A DNA stretch of 64,000 nt from Triangularia verruculosa (GCA_033296885.1 MU863925.1:124001-188000), one strand, 5' to 3'. Positions 1 to 12,700 are shown, counted from the stretch's first letter. Notes: generated from the letters alone by a model not told the origin. Numbers and translations: made by a program.

Positions 1-558
1 TGCCGATGCGGGGCCTGTCAAGCCTGACTGACAGGTTAAATAGAAGCTGCGACATCCATTCCCTGTCGTTTCCTACTTACGCATGAATAGAGCGAGACAA
101 TGAGAATCGAAAAGAAAGAGAAACATCACGCCGAGAATCGCTCGAATACAATACTGCCAAGTCTAACATTTGCTTGCTTATTTGTTTCTGTGACCTTTGC
201 TGACTGGTCCTTCTTCTCCCACTGCCCCCCATCAGCACATACCGAGACAGAAAAAAGAAGAACAAGTACCAAAACATGCCTTCATGATCATGCCCAACTC
301 CAAGTGTAGTGACAAAAAAACCAAGACACACACAACGCCTTTCCGAAGCACAGCTCCGCGGGCCTCTGCTGGCCCGCTCCCCCCCCCCCCCCCCAACACA
401 CACCGGACGCACCTTGACGGCCCCTCTTTCTTCCCAAGCCGTGCGCCCATCTCCCTTTTTGAGCCTATCCCAATCCCACGTGGTATTGGGCTGGGACAGT
501 CGTGTTTCTGTCCAATGCTTGCCCGAAAGAACTCATATAGCCTTTCCAGTCCTGTCAT
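1..558. other. Non-coding 3' flank of the SCH9-type gene
   Basis: No gene is supported here. Open frames on both strands overlap one another and show no recognisable family. The stretch lies just beyond the stop codon of the kinase gene on the minus strand, so part of it is probably its 3' UTR. A run of 16 C residues sits at 379-394. Confidence 0.6.
379..394. repeat. Homopolymeric C tract (16 C)
   Basis: Uninterrupted C run read directly from the sequence, in the non-coding 3' flank of the SCH9-type gene. It may be a true simple repeat, or its length may be a sequencing artefact. Confidence 0.9.
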
Positions 559-2711
559 TTATCGGTCTTGAATGCTGCCCACGAAGGATGGATCCCTAAC
601 ACTGCCACCGGCATCACCGAGACCGGCGATAGGACGGTTGTAGCTGAAGCCGGTAAACTGATTTTGCATGGTCTGGGAGAGAACGGGTCCCTCGACATAC
701 GAATCTTGCGGCGGCTCCGAAGTGAATTCAGGGTCAAAGTTTGCCGTGTCCAGAGCATCAACCTAGACGCATGCGTGTCAGTACGTAACCCTTGCAGCGT
801 GAAAGAACGAGGCAACAACTTACCACACTGGGCTTGAACGTAGGCTCATACTTGCGCTGAAGCAGCTTGCGCCAATCTATGGCATGGAAGAAGGGGTGGG
901 CCTTGATTTCCGCAGAGCCGTTCGCACCAAGTCGCTGTTGAGGATCACGGTTCAAGAGCTTCGTGAGCAGATCCTTGGCCGCTGGCGGCACAACCTCCTG
1001 GCTAGGGAAGTGCAGAGGCTCGCTGAGGATCTTGCGGTACATCTCGTTGGTGTTCTCGTCGTAAAAGGGGGGCAGGCCCGTCAACATCTCGTACAAGAGC
1101 ACACCAAGAGTCCACCAGTCGACTGTCTTGTTGTAGCCGTTACCCATCAACAGTTCAGGCGCCAGATACTCGGGGGTACCACAGAACGTGTTGGTGCGGT
1201 CCTCATCCTTCATGTCAAGCTTGCAGAGACCGAAGTCGCACAGTGCAATGTGACCTTGATAGTCGAGAAGAATATTCTCGGGCTTCAGATCACGGTAGAT
1301 GACGTTGAAGCCATGGAGACACTCGAGGGCACACAAAAGCTCGGCCGTGTAGAATCGACTGCGGTTAACATCGAAGCGCTGTTCTTTTTGTAAGTGGTGG
1401 AAAAGCTCGCCGCCGTTGACGAAGGCCAAGACGAAATAGAGCTTCTCGGGGCTCTGAAACGTGAACTTGAGCGGCACGATAAAGGGGTTGTTGATCTGGG
1501 CGAGCACCGATCTCTCGGCCAGGGTATGTGCCACCTCGGACCTCGAAATAATGTGGGCTTTTCGAATCGTCTTGAGAGCGTAGATTCGGTTGGTGTCCTT
1601 CTTCTTGACCTGCATGACCTTGCCGAAACTGCCCTTGCCGACAACCTTGAGGAGTTCAAAATCCTCAATCTTGAGCTTTCCGGCTCTGTTCTCAACGTAC
1701 TCGACGCCGATCTTGATCTTGCCAGTGCCGTACTGCACGTCGACCCATTCCACACCGGCCTGTCCAAGCGTCTTTTCGCGGTTGGCGTGTTCGGCCGCCG
1801 CCTTTTCCCGGTCCTTCTTACTGGCCTTGGGATCTTCGACATATGGTTGCTTCTCTTCAAATCTGGGGTTAATACGGGCCACGCCAAGGAAAATATCCTG
1901 GCTGCGGCCGGAGCCTGGTGGCGCATTTGGGTTGCGGATATAAAGATGAATCACCAGCTCGGTTACTCTGGACACGTCGAACTTGTACTGCGTGTTGGAG
2001 CCCGCCCACAGGGGGTTCTCGGGGGTTCCCTCCACGGAATTGACAAACACTTGCAGCTTGTCGAAATCGATCAGGGCATATGGCATGTACTTGGACGAGA
2101 TACGGCCGTGGTTCGTCGGGATGCCCGAGAAGCCTCCCGAGGTCTGGGGCCTGCCCATGAACCCGGACGTCCTCGAGGAGGATGAGGGGCGGATCGAGCT
2201 CGACATGTTGAGAGCATTTCCGGTCGACAGCGAGTTGCCGCCGTGTGCTGGGTTGTTGAAGGAAGCACGGTGCTGCTCGGGAAGAGAGAATCCTTGACCT
2301 TCGTGGAGGGTGACGACGAGAATGCCGGGCTTGGGAGGGGCAACGACCGGAGCTTGTGTGAGGGCTTCCGAGGCCGCTGGAGACATGTCAGGTTAGATTG
2401 GGCTCTGGTGGCAAAAGGAGCAAGGCAAGCGCTCGTGGAACATACCGATGGTGTTTTCATTTGTAGGTGTGACAGCACCCGAGATGTCTCCCTGGCTCTT
2501 GTTGTCCTTGTCTGTGATGGTCGAGGTGGAGGGTGACCGTGAAAAGGTGCTTGTGAGGGGTCCCAGATGGGTTTCCTTCAGCTCTAGGGGGGCAACTTGT
2601 GTTAGCTGACTCGAGGACAACGAGGAATGTAGGGCGCAAAAGCATCTCATTGTGTGCAGAAGCAGAGAGGGCCGTGTTGTTCAACATACTCTTGGTGAGT
2701 TTCCACGACAT
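559..2711 (-). CDS. SCH9: SCH9-type AGC protein kinase (C2-like domain plus kinase)
   Basis: Nutrient-signalling Ser/Thr kinase of the SCH9/S6K group, expected to act downstream of TORC1. Four exons: 2711-2690, 2583-2446, 2376-824 and 762-559, giving 638 residues. The first exon encodes only MSWKLTK plus one base; canonical GTATGT and GTAAGT donors join the rest in frame. An N-terminal C2-like region lies roughly at residues 70-230 and the kinase domain starts near 293. Visible motifs are the glycine loop GKGSFGKV, the catalytic loop YRDLKPEN, DFG in LCDFGLCK, the activation-loop threonine in TFCGTPEYLAPE, and, in the last exon only, the C-terminal hydrophobic motif FTGFSY. The serine of that motif is the expected TORC1-type phosphosite. 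Unspliced, the frame would end in an unrelated tail lacking this motif, which supports the last intron. Identity as SCH9 rather than another C2-AGC kinase rests on architecture. Confidence 0.93.
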
Positions 2712-4831
2712 TTTGCAATCTGGTGAGGCCGTCGGCCCGGAGACAGGATATCGTAGGTTGCTGTGGCCGCAGACGGGACAGGGTCGGTCGGGCAGAAGGG
2801 ACTGCAGCGAGGAAGCGAGGGTCTTAGGATACGGGATACCAAAAGATAATGTCGAGGAGTGTTTGCTGGATTCTTGTTTGGCGGTTTGGATTTGCTTGTG
2901 TTGGATGCGGTGCGGTTGCGGTGCGGTGCGGCAAAGGTAAGGACGGGAGAGGAGAGCGCTCTCCTTGTCAAGTGGAGGTGGTGCGCACGGCGCGCAGCTT
3001 CGAAACCGAGTGGGTCGGGGCGCTAATTGTCCGCTGGAGCGCTATTCCCCACTGTTTACCACTTCTGATGAGTTGTAAGAGCTGTGTCTGAGACCGTGGA
3101 CCCAATGGCACTCTCTCTTCTTGTTTACGGAGACTGCACGCCCAATGCGACGGTGCCAGGCATTCTGGAATTTACAAATCATGGATGACAGCCCCGCACT
3201 TGTCGTTGCGTCTCTTCTTCAGCGGGCATCTCTGTCTCTCTCCATCTCTCTTGGTGACGACATGATACCAGACGATAAGCTATGCTCCCTTGCGTCCTCG
3301 ACTCTGTGTCTTGTTCCATCCGAAACGGTGCGGGAGCGAAGAGCGGCTCTCCGGCTCCGTAATGTACGGAGTATCCGTATGCATGGCAAACACAGCCTCG
3401 AAGATGGCAAATTCCAGCCCCTTTTTTCTGGGGGAGAGAGCAACCCCCTCACGTGGCGCTAACCGAAAATCATCAATCTCCAGCGCTCCGGCAACCTGGT
3501 CAGCGTCATCAAAAGGTTTCACTGATCAACGACAATGAAACCCCTTCTTTGTTTGGTATGATTTCATACCGCAGACAGAATACCCGAGTATTTAGAAGAA
3601 ACCAGAACCAGCAGAGTCATCCAGCAGAGTCATCATCATCAGCCATTAATAACACCGACACGCCAACCCCTATTCCCGCACGCCAAGCCTTCCATCATGC
3701 TGTCCATCATCACGTCTGCGCCGGAGAGTGCATGTCCGGCAACAGGCCCCGAATCTGTGACATGACAAATTTTGGCCGCCTTATCCGTGTCAAAAATATA
3801 CATCAAGTGCGCCAGATGCAGCATATTCGATCCATGACAGATACTATCTCCGTCGTGACAGATGGAGAGCTGTGCAGCCTTGGGTCTGCGAACAGCACAA
3901 AAGAGCTGCTCTGACAACTTGTGCGCCCTGGGCATACCCAGAAACCACCAGTTTCGTCTTTGGGCACTTCCGCAAGTGACTTCGAATCTGGAGTCTCATT
4001 TTTCTGCGGCCATGTTTGTCGCCGCCGCGTAGGAAGCCTTGAAAGCCAGCAACCGGTGATGTGTCCGCGGAGGTGCTTGTCGAGTGGGAAGAATTTTGTG
4101 ACCCAGTAGAGGTAGTGTGTGTGTGTGTGACATCTTCGGGAAGAGGTGGCTCGTCTCGTTGTGATAGTTGCATGGCTGGTCGAATTCAGTGGCAATATCT
4201 TCGTTAGAGCGTTGCTAGTCCCCAATAACATCCAACCCGTCATTGTCAAGCTTTGTATTTCCATCCTGCCCCTGAGTCTTCTTCACCCTCGTGCTTTCCA
4301 CCATTACTTTGGACCTCGTTCTTTCCACTTACTTCATCCCACGGCCATCGCACTTTCCGCTCTGTCCCTCTCACCTTCCGTAGTTCCTTCCATCTCTAGA
4401 CGTTCGAGGGACGTCTTTGAAGGCCATGCCACTATCAATCATGTGGTCAAAGATGAAATCCTGCTCCTCAGGAAAGAGAAAATTGCCACCATCTTGGGCG
4501 TGCCTCGGTTCGTTGCTCAGCTTCAAGAATTAAAATGGCAATCCAACAAGAATCCAAGCAGAGAGGACCAGCAAGTCCGAAGACGACCACCTCAGAGAGC
4601 ACGCAAGCAAGCAAAACAGCTACAGAAGCGAAGTCTTTGTAATTCTGCCACAACGGCCAGTGATTTCTGCATTACATTTTGCAAATATATTTCAACAACT
4701 AAAACGGCTTATTTCCAATACCCAAAAGAATTTCTCCAAACATATGTATCATTGCCAAAAAAAAACATAGCTTTCATCATCTATATTCATGTCCTCCAAA
4801 GGAATATCCTACTTGGAAAAGAAGTTTACTT
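2712..4831. other. Intergenic: SCH9 leader and promoter, then the 3' flank of the stalk gene
   Basis: No gene is supported. The right end adjoins the stop of the minus-strand repeat protein. A plus-strand open frame at 4146-4835 was considered and rejected. A short TG-rich run (gtgtgtgtgtgtga) begins near 4116. The part nearest 2712 probably holds the leader and promoter of the SCH9-type kinase. Confidence 0.5.
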
Positions 4832-6794
4832 TTAAAGTAGAACAGCAGCCAAGCCGGCAACCATAGCGGCAAAGCCCTCGACGGGCCCAACGGCACGACC
4901 GGCACCAGCGGTGACTGGGGCGTTGGTCGACGATGGGGCGTCAGTCACGGCAGGAACGGTGACGGTGCCGAAAGAGGTGGGGATTACCACCACGGGGGGC
5001 TCCTCAGGACCGTTGCCGCCAGTGGGCTCAGGACCGGGTCCGCCGGTGACTTCGGGGCCATCGGTGACAACAGGGGGCTCCTCACCGCCAGGACCGCCGG
5101 TAACCTCGGGACCATCGGTGACGACAGGAGGTTCCTCCTCAGGCTCCTCGGTAGTTGTGGGGGGGACCTCAGGACCGGGACCACCGGTGACTTCGGGACC
5201 GTCAGTGACAACAGGGGGTTGCTCCTCGGGCTCATCGGTGGTGGTGGGGGGAACCTCAGGGCCAGGGCCGCCAGTGACCTCGGGACCATCAGTAACAATG
5301 GGAGGGGTGACCTCGCCGCCCTTGGTGGTGGTAGGGACGGCGGGCACATCAGTCACGGGGCAGACGGTGGTGGTGACGATGGTCTCGGTGGTGACGATGA
5401 CAACACCACCGGTGGGACACGCGGGAACGGTCGATGGGCACTGGGTGATAGTCTTAACCGTAGTGGTGGTGATGGTGCTGGTGGTCCACTCCTCGCTGGT
5501 GGCGGTGCCGGTGCTGTCCTCATCCTCAGTGGTGGTAACGCTGGGAGTGGCCGTCACAGTGGGCTCGTCGGTGGGAGTGACAGTAGGCTCATCAGTAATG
5601 GTGGGCTCCTCGGTAGGCTCATCGGTAGGAGTAGCAGTAGGCTCCTCGGTGGGCTCATCAGTGGGAGTGACGGTAGGCTCGGGCTCATCGGTAGGAGTGA
5701 CAGTCGGCTCAGGCTCATCAGTAGGAGTGCCAGTAGGAGTGACGGTGGGCTCCTCAGTCGGCTCATCGGTGGGAGTGACAGTGGGCTCGTCAGTTGGGAC
5801 CACGGTGGGCTCAGTAGTCGTAGTCTCCTCCTCGCAGTACTCGTCATCGGTAGTAGTGGGCTCGTCAGTGGGGGTGACAGTAGGCTCCTCGGTACCGGTG
5901 GGGGTGATGGTTGGCTCCTCGGTGTCGGTAGGAGTAACGGTGGGCTCCTCAGAGGTTGGCTCGTCGGTTGGGGTGACAGTGGGCTCCTCAGTATCGGTAG
6001 GAGTCACAGTAGGCTCCTCGGTGTCAGTGGGAGTGACAGTGGGCTCATCAGTGGGAGTAACAGTGGGCTCGGTAGTAGTGGTCTCATCGTCCTCGCAATA
6101 GTCATCATCAGTCGTAGTGGGCTCCGGTGCCTCAGTCTCCGTCTCGGTAGGGGTAACAGTTGGCTCATCGGTGGGTGTCACAGTTGGCTCATCAGTGGGA
6201 GTAACAGTGGGCTCCTCGGAGGTCGGCTCCTCAGTTGGGGTGACAGTGGGCTCCTCATAAGTTGGCTCATCGGTGGGAGTAACTGTTGGCTCATCGGTGG
6301 GGGTGACAGTGGGCTCATCGGTGGGAGTGACAGGAGGCTCAGTAGTAGTGGTCTCATCATCCTCACAATAGTCATCCTCAGTCGAAGTGCTTGTTGGCTC
6401 AGCAGGCTCCGAGATAGTGTAGGTGTCAACGGTCGTGGGAGTGGGCTCGACCGTTGGCTCCGTTGTGGGTGGCAGAGTGTGTGTCATGGTGTACACAATG
6501 CATGAGCAGACTGAGCTCACAGACTGGACACTGCCTTCACAGTTGTAAAAGTTGGTTGGGATGGCAGCAGCAGCTGTGGTGGTGCCGGCAATGAAGCCTG
6601 GGCAGAATGCTGAAGCCTCGGCGGCATATTTGGCGTCGATGAGGTTGCGGTAGCAGTTGTTCTCATGCTATTATTCTTGTTAGCCATATGGCCTGAAAAC
6701 ATGGGATGAACACGGTCCATACACAGTCGGGGAACTCGGTGGCAGCCACCAGGCCAGCGGCCAAGGCGCCAAGAGACCAGGTAGAAGCGCGCAT
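4832..6794 (-). CDS. Secreted GPI-anchored stalk protein with EPTVTPTDEP repeats
   Basis: Two exons, 6794-6723 and 6667-4832 (intron with GTATGG donor and TAG acceptor), 635 residues. The first exon carries a signal peptide beginning MRASTWSLGALAAGLVAA. A small domain of six cysteines follows (about residues 20-90, ending VSSVCSCI), a pattern common in fungal secreted proteins. The middle (about 95-410) is a Thr/Pro/Glu-rich array of EPTVTPTDEP units, interrupted three times by acidic DYCEDD- or EYCEEE-type inserts each holding one cysteine. A second array has four copies of TDGPEVTGGPG, and a hydrophobic C-terminal tail (VEGFAAMVAGLAAVLL) fits a GPI anchor signal. The family role is inferred: a heavily O-glycosylated cell-wall stalk or adhesin-like protein. 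No enzymatic domain is visible. High repetition suggests length variation between strains. Confidence 0.85.
5540..6420 (-). repeat. Coding tandem repeat array encoding EPTVTPTDEP units
   Basis: Degenerate tandem units of about 24-30 nt within the stalk protein gene, many reading EPTVTPTDEP or a close variant. On the plus strand the array shows repeated gtgggctcatcggtgggagt-like words. Acidic cysteine-bearing inserts break the array at three places. Synonymous differences between units suggest long-standing duplication rather than a single recent expansion. Confidence 0.85.
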
Positions 6795-9457
6795 GTTTGT
6801 ATACCCCTTTTCTTCCCAGAGAGCGAATGACTAAATCGACAGAAAGGCAGACGGAAACGAGCGACTGCGTGACCCGAAGGTCTATGTACGAGATTCAAAG
6901 GCTGGGTGAGCGGAAGGTGAGGAAAGGGAAACAAAATCCCGAGGGAGCGGGCTGACCAGCATCTTTATCTCTTGCCCAAGTACCTATCCAGGATCGCTCG
7001 TTTCCTTCTAGTCTCTCTTCTCTTTCCGAAAAGTCCATAGTATGATGCGAAGCCCCGGCTCGCAGGCGCCGAAGGACACTCCACACACACACAAAAAGAG
7101 AGCGGCGTCAATACGAAGCCAGCCTTTTTTTGGACGATTGGACCGCCCCAGGCCACGCGAGGTGCCGGGCGACAGGGGTTCGTGATCTCCACCACCTTCA
7201 GCTCTTGGGTGACAGAGGACCAATCTTTGTCGCCAAGGTGGAGATTGCAGGGCTGCTAACATTGTCGCATTCGCATTCACGCGCCCGTAGGTAGATTTGA
7301 CAAACAGATGTGGCTTGCGAAGCAGTCAAGCTGCGGTATGACAAAGCTTTCTCTGAATAAGGGACCAGATCTGTACTGTTTGTTGTGCTGTGTCTGGTAC
7401 CTGGATCGATCAGGCAGTGTGCCCACAAAGACAACAAAGGGCACGTTCGCAAATGCACGCCGCAGGGTGGCCGCTCAATCCAAGACCAACAGCGGCCAGT
7501 CAATCGCGGCCACCGCAGCTTTCTCCACACAGTTGACTGCAGCGGGCTGAGCACATGGCCCGTCTTTGATTGGCTGGCCAAGACGTTTTTCGGTTTCTGA
7601 CGTCTGTGTTTGGTACCAAGAGAATCACCTCAGATGCCGTCGTGGAATATTGAAAAAGCCTCAAGCCAACACGACCACCTGCAGAGCGAATCACCCGAGA
7701 CACATCTCATTCTTTTGCCGAGAAGAACAATTCGAACACTACAGCCTGTCACCATCGTTGACCAGCACGTACCTGGGACATCAGTGACTGCACCCCTCAG
7801 GCGTCGAGAGGCACCAAACAAACACCCGCCTCCGACAGCAACGTCGGATCTCTGGTAAAATACCACCCCACCCACTGCCCATTGCTGACAGAACCGAGCC
7901 AAAAGCCGGACGATCGTAATCATGATACAGTTCTGACAGCTGTGCCAGGATGGCAGTGAAAGTGCTGTTGGTTCGATATTCTGTATGTATTTCTGGTGCC
8001 AGGACCAATCCGGGCATTGCGGTATTACTTGCTGATAAGTGGGTGCTACAACCTCCTTCTTACCTGCATTTATGTTTGTTCAACGATGCCAGAAATGACA
8101 GTAAGAGGTAGAACTGAACAGCATAATTTGGAAAACTCTTACAGGAAGACAACTAGACCATCCTAGCGGTTGTAAAGAGACCATAGCTACATGTCCCTAT
8201 TCCACTAATATTGAAGATAGAAGTTCGCATTGCATCTCGCTCTGCTGAATTCCCATCATCAAAATCATTTCGCAGTTAGCTGCGACCCCCAAAAACTCAT
8301 CTCCTATACACCCCGGTGTTTATGGAAACAGGAAAGGGGCCCAGGTAACACGAACTCAATCCGTCATCCAACGCCGGGTCCGAGGTTCGCAGTCACCGTT
8401 CAAAGTCGCCGGTGGCACAACCGACGGACGGCTACACAAGCACAGAAAGGAATAATTCAATATTGCAACCCTAGTGAAATACTTTCTTCCAAAAAGCCAC
8501 AATTAGTCAAAACAGGCCGTGCCAAGCTCCATCGACGTAATAGCCATAGCATCTAGGATTCTTCCTAATGACACGATCGTACCTGAATGCCACGAGTTCA
8601 AAGATGCGAAGATACACCACCATGAAAGACACGGGACGGGAGACTCCAGAGTTTCAGACGCAAACCTTACCCATCGTCAAAGAAACACAAATTCTCATTG
8701 AATAAACGTCCACCAGCGTCATCCCCCATGTCACATCCGTCAAGACAAAACACCAATATCCTTGCCAAGTCCTCACCGTGACTATGCATCAACACTATAT
8801 TCAACAATGACCATGGCTCTTGCCAAGGTAGCAGGGCATCGTAGGCAGGCAGAAAGACTTGGATTCAAACATGACAAAGTATCAGGTACCTAGATCAAGG
8901 ACTTTTCATCCATGACACAATCCATTTCAAAGCCTTTTATAGCACTCAAAGAAACATCCCTTCCGCCAAGAATCCCATGCTCTTTCAAAAGACAATGAGC
9001 ACAAATGGACGGGATGGACAGGACATTGATCGATCTCATTCATTTCCCACCCAGCCAACTACACACATCGAACATCTTGCGTAAAACCATCATCTTTTCT
9101 TCCCTCTAATTTGAACTATACCCGCATCACAATCAATCTTTATAATAACAAACTGCAAGTCAAAGACTGCACATGCAGTTAGTCCCACCTTCATACTTAC
9201 CTACCTACGATAACAACCACCGACCAACAAAGAAACCCAGTCTCCAGTTAGTTCCCCATCCTCAACCAACCATCCACCAACTTTAGACCCGCGACTCACG
9301 AATCCAGATTGGGCAAAACCCTGCGCAAAACCCTCAGCTGAGCTCAACTCCCTTCCTCCTATAACTTTCCACAGCAACCACCCCGTATCCCGTCTCCACC
9401 TTAGCCCACCCACCCAACCTCTCGATACAATCAATTCCAAAAAAAAACCCTCGCATC
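6795..9457. other. Long gene-poor interval
   Basis: About 2.7 kb with only short overlapping open frames on both strands and no recognisable protein. The left end holds the promoter and leader of the stalk protein gene. Base composition becomes more AT-rich from about 7,900 onward. I see no RNA gene or mobile element. Confidence 0.5.
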
Positions 9458-9613
9458 ATGAGTAGCAACAACTCCAACCTCCTCGGCTCCGTCATGAGCG
9501 CCGGCTTCCGGGTCATTTGCAAAGTCCTTCAATGGACAGACCGGATTCGTATCAGTAGTAGCACTACGTCACAGCCCAAATCGAAAAATAAGGTGGATCA
9601 AACTGCCTCATAG
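9458..9613 (+). CDS. Possible small protein, 51 residues
   Basis: An ATG with A at -3 follows a CA-rich leader and opens a 51-codon frame, too short for most gene callers. The product starts MSSNNSNLLGSVMSAGF, has a short amphipathic or hydrophobic stretch (about residues 8-26), and ends in a polar Ser/Thr/Lys-rich tail. Codon choice in the first half (CTC, GGC, TCC, GTC, ATT, TGC, AAA) is compatible with coding. It converges on the ABC transporter gene, whose stop lies 145 bases further on. I do not recognise the protein and assign no function. Chance occurrence remains possible. Confidence 0.35.
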   Translation: MSSNNSNLLGSVMSAGFRVICKVLQWTDRIRISSSTTSQPKSKNKVDQTAS

Positions 9614-9758
9614 CAATGCTCATTCAATTCGTATACTCCTTTGCAAACATACGCAATCTCTTCAATCTCAAAATCGTGTGCTTTTCAGTCATGAACGTCC
9701 ACTCCATTTTTCCCATTTCCAAAATTCCACCATGTGAAACACCAAAAATCCCCTGCTT

Positions 9759-12700
9759 CTAACTCGAGCCCTCATCAGCACCGGTCACCGCCCCCCTCGG
9801 CCCATTTCTAACAACCCTCCCCTTATCCAGCACAATCTCCCAGTCCGCCCCCTCCACCGCCTCCGCCTTGTGAGCAATCGTGATGACCGTAGAGTACCTC
9901 AGCTCCTCCCTCAGCAACCGCTGGATATACTTCGCCGTCTCCCCGTCAATGCTAGCCGTCGCCTCATCCATAATCACCACCGGACTCCTCCTCAGTATCG
10001 CCCTCCCCAGCCCCACCAGCTGCCTCTGTCCCTGAGACAGGTTCTTCCCTCCCCCATCCACCGGGCTGTCCAGCGTGAACCCCCCCGACATACCCAGCAC
10101 CCTCTCCAGAACATCCGCCCTCTCGGTCTCCCCCCGCTCGTCAAGCGGATCGAGATTGTCCCTCAGCGTTCCCGCAAACAGCACCGGATCCTGCGCTACA
10201 AACGTGATGTTTTTCCTCAGCGCATGCTTATCCACATCCGCGAGGTCGACATTGCCGATACGAATCGACCCACCCGACCCGACGTCGGGGTGGAGCGTCC
10301 CCAAGAGACTCAACGCAAGGGTACTCTTGCCTGACCCGGTCCTTCCCGTGACGGCCACATTCCGGGTCCCGCCGGGGATCGTAAACGAGACGTCCTTGAG
10401 AACAGGTTCAAACTCTGGTGCATATCGCAGGGTGGCTTTGTCAAAGACGATAGCGTCTCCATACAAAGGCCAGGCAGCAGGTGGTTTCAAGCTCCCCTTG
10501 GGCTCCTGCTCCAGGCTGAGAAGCTCAACGATACGCTCCACGCTAACGAACTGCATCTGCAGCTCACCGTACTTGCGACAGAGGCTATGGGTCGATCTGA
10601 CAAAGTTTGCCGCCGAAGCAAGAACAAAACCCACGGTGCCGCCCGAAAGACCCGACAAAACCGCTGTGAGTGTCAAGGCAAAGGTGGTGAAAGCGGAGAG
10701 CAAGTCAAATCGGTACTGGAGCCAGCTTTGCAGAGACCAGTAAAAGTGATCCATCCGTTGGAACGAGTCGGTGGTGAATACGATGCGGTTCTGGTAGTGC
10801 GGTTGGGCGCGGAAGGCGCGGACCGTGGCCAGTCCGTCGAGGAGCGTTCCAAAGTTGGACATCAAGGGCGATAAGGATACCGTCTCGAGCCTCCGTAATG
10901 ACTGAGAAGTGGGAAGAAAGCGGTCAAAGATCCAGAAGAAAACACCTGTCATGATGATGCTGATAACAAGAAAAGACGGCGTGATCATAGCGATGACGGC
11001 GATAGCAGAGAGCCAGGCAAAGGCGGACCATGTCACCGACTGCAACAAAGTGGCCACGCTTCCATCGATAGTTCCCATGTCGGATGTGAGTCTGTTCATC
11101 AGTCTTCCTACCGGGGTGACGTCGTAGAAACGGAATGTGGCGTTGGAGACGCGTTGCATAGTCTCGCGGAACAAGTTCTTGCCAGCCTCGTAGATGATGC
11201 CCACGAGGGCAACATCAGAGCAAGAAACCGTGAAGACCTGTATAAGAGACAGCACCAGAAGCCCGATAGCCCAAGGCACAACGTTTTCGGCGGGCGAAGG
11301 CAGATAGCGACTCAAGTCAAGCCATCCCTTAGTATCACCAACTCGAGTGTGTTGGAAGACGTGCTGAGAGAAAACGGCTTGTTGAGGGTCATCCGGATGG
11401 CCGCTCAAGCCAAGGGCGTGGAGGCTATGAGCATCTTCTGACTTGTCGCCGTATCCTTCGCCCCATTCTTTGAGAAACCAAAAATAGCCAACCTTTGCAC
11501 CTCTGTACGCGATGAAGAAACCGACCATAGTGCACCACCACGCGATCCTGCCAGCCTTGACATAGCGCCAGTATACTGAGGCTAGAACGCCACCGTGAAC
11601 GCGGTGTTCATCTTGGATGAACTTGTCGGGCACAGGCTCCTCCTCCTCGGGCGTGTTGGTGGCGCTGTCTTCCCGCTCTTGGGCGGCAGCAAGGGCAGCA
11701 AGGTGTTCCAATTCCCTTTCATTGTTCTCCAGCTCCTCCATGCTAAACGGCTGAACCTGCCCACCATCGACCACCTCGATGACCTGGTGAGCATAGCGCT
11801 TGACAATATCTACCCGGTGCGTAACGAAAATGATCAACCGGCCAGCTGTCAGAGGGGTCTGCCTATTGGCAAACAGATTTTGGAGGATCTTGGTTGCTGT
11901 CTGGTGATCGAGTGCCGCTATAGGATCATCGAGCAATAAAATCCTCGCACGGCTGTAAAGAGCCCTGGCCAGCGCCACCCGGGCACGTTGCCCACCAGAC
12001 AAGCCAACTCCATTCTCGCCGATCAGCGTGAGGTCCTTCGACTTGAACTTGTCAAGGTCGTCTCGCAAGCAACAAGCATCGAGGACCTGGTCAAACCGTG
12101 CCTTATCGTATATTGAGCAAAACAAAATGTTGTCTCGGATGCTCATACTTTCCAGCCATGGCGACTGGGCACAATAAGCAATGACCTCCTTTGGGACCTT
12201 CCTTTCGCCGTCGTGCTGATCAAGTTCACCCAGCACCGCCTGAAGAAGAGCCGTCTTGCCAATGCCAACCCTTCCGCAGACCATTGTCAAACCAGCCCTA
12301 CACGAAAAGGTGACATGTTTGAGCACCTCCTTGGTAGCCCCCGGCCATGAGAACGACGCTCCCTCGACAACAATCTCCAACTCCCCTAGCGGGCCATCTG
12401 ACCCTTCACCGCCTTGCCCATCCCAGTCATCATTTTCCCTGTCTGGCTCCGTCATGAATTTCTCAATTCTTTGCATCGATACCCTTGCATTCAGCAGCGT
12501 CTGAAACATCTGCGGCATCTCTCTCAAACTGCTTTCCAACATGCCGAAGAGATCCAATGCCGGGAACGCAACATCCACAGTCAAAGGTTTCTTGGAAATC
12601 AATGTATAAGCCAAGAACGCCGCCAGAGGAAACAAGAACCCCACCAGCGAGTTGATGGTCTTGATGAAGAGCGAAATAATGTTGGCCGTGGCTCTCTTGA

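Noticed and set aside
1394..2185. Plus-strand open frame of 263 codons inside the SCH9-type gene
   Set aside because: Antisense to well-conserved kinase and C2 coding sequence; no domain of its own.
4146..4835. Plus-strand open frame of 229 codons before the stalk gene
   Set aside because: AT-rich end, mixed composition, no recognisable domain, and it runs into the 3' end of the convergent stalk gene. Probably chance.
4911..6101. Long plus-strand open frame (396 codons) rich in Val/Gly/Ser repeats
   Set aside because: It is the antisense shadow of the repeat array of the stalk protein. The minus-strand reading has a signal peptide, a Cys domain and a GPI signal, while this frame has none.
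5540..6420. CRISPR-like regular repeats
   Set aside because: The units are coding, of variable length and degenerate, in a eukaryotic secreted-protein gene; there are no spacers.
5219..6505. Second long plus-strand open frame (428 codons) over the same region
   Set aside because: Same cause: regular codon repeats on one strand leave several frames open on the other. Composition is low-complexity with no domain.
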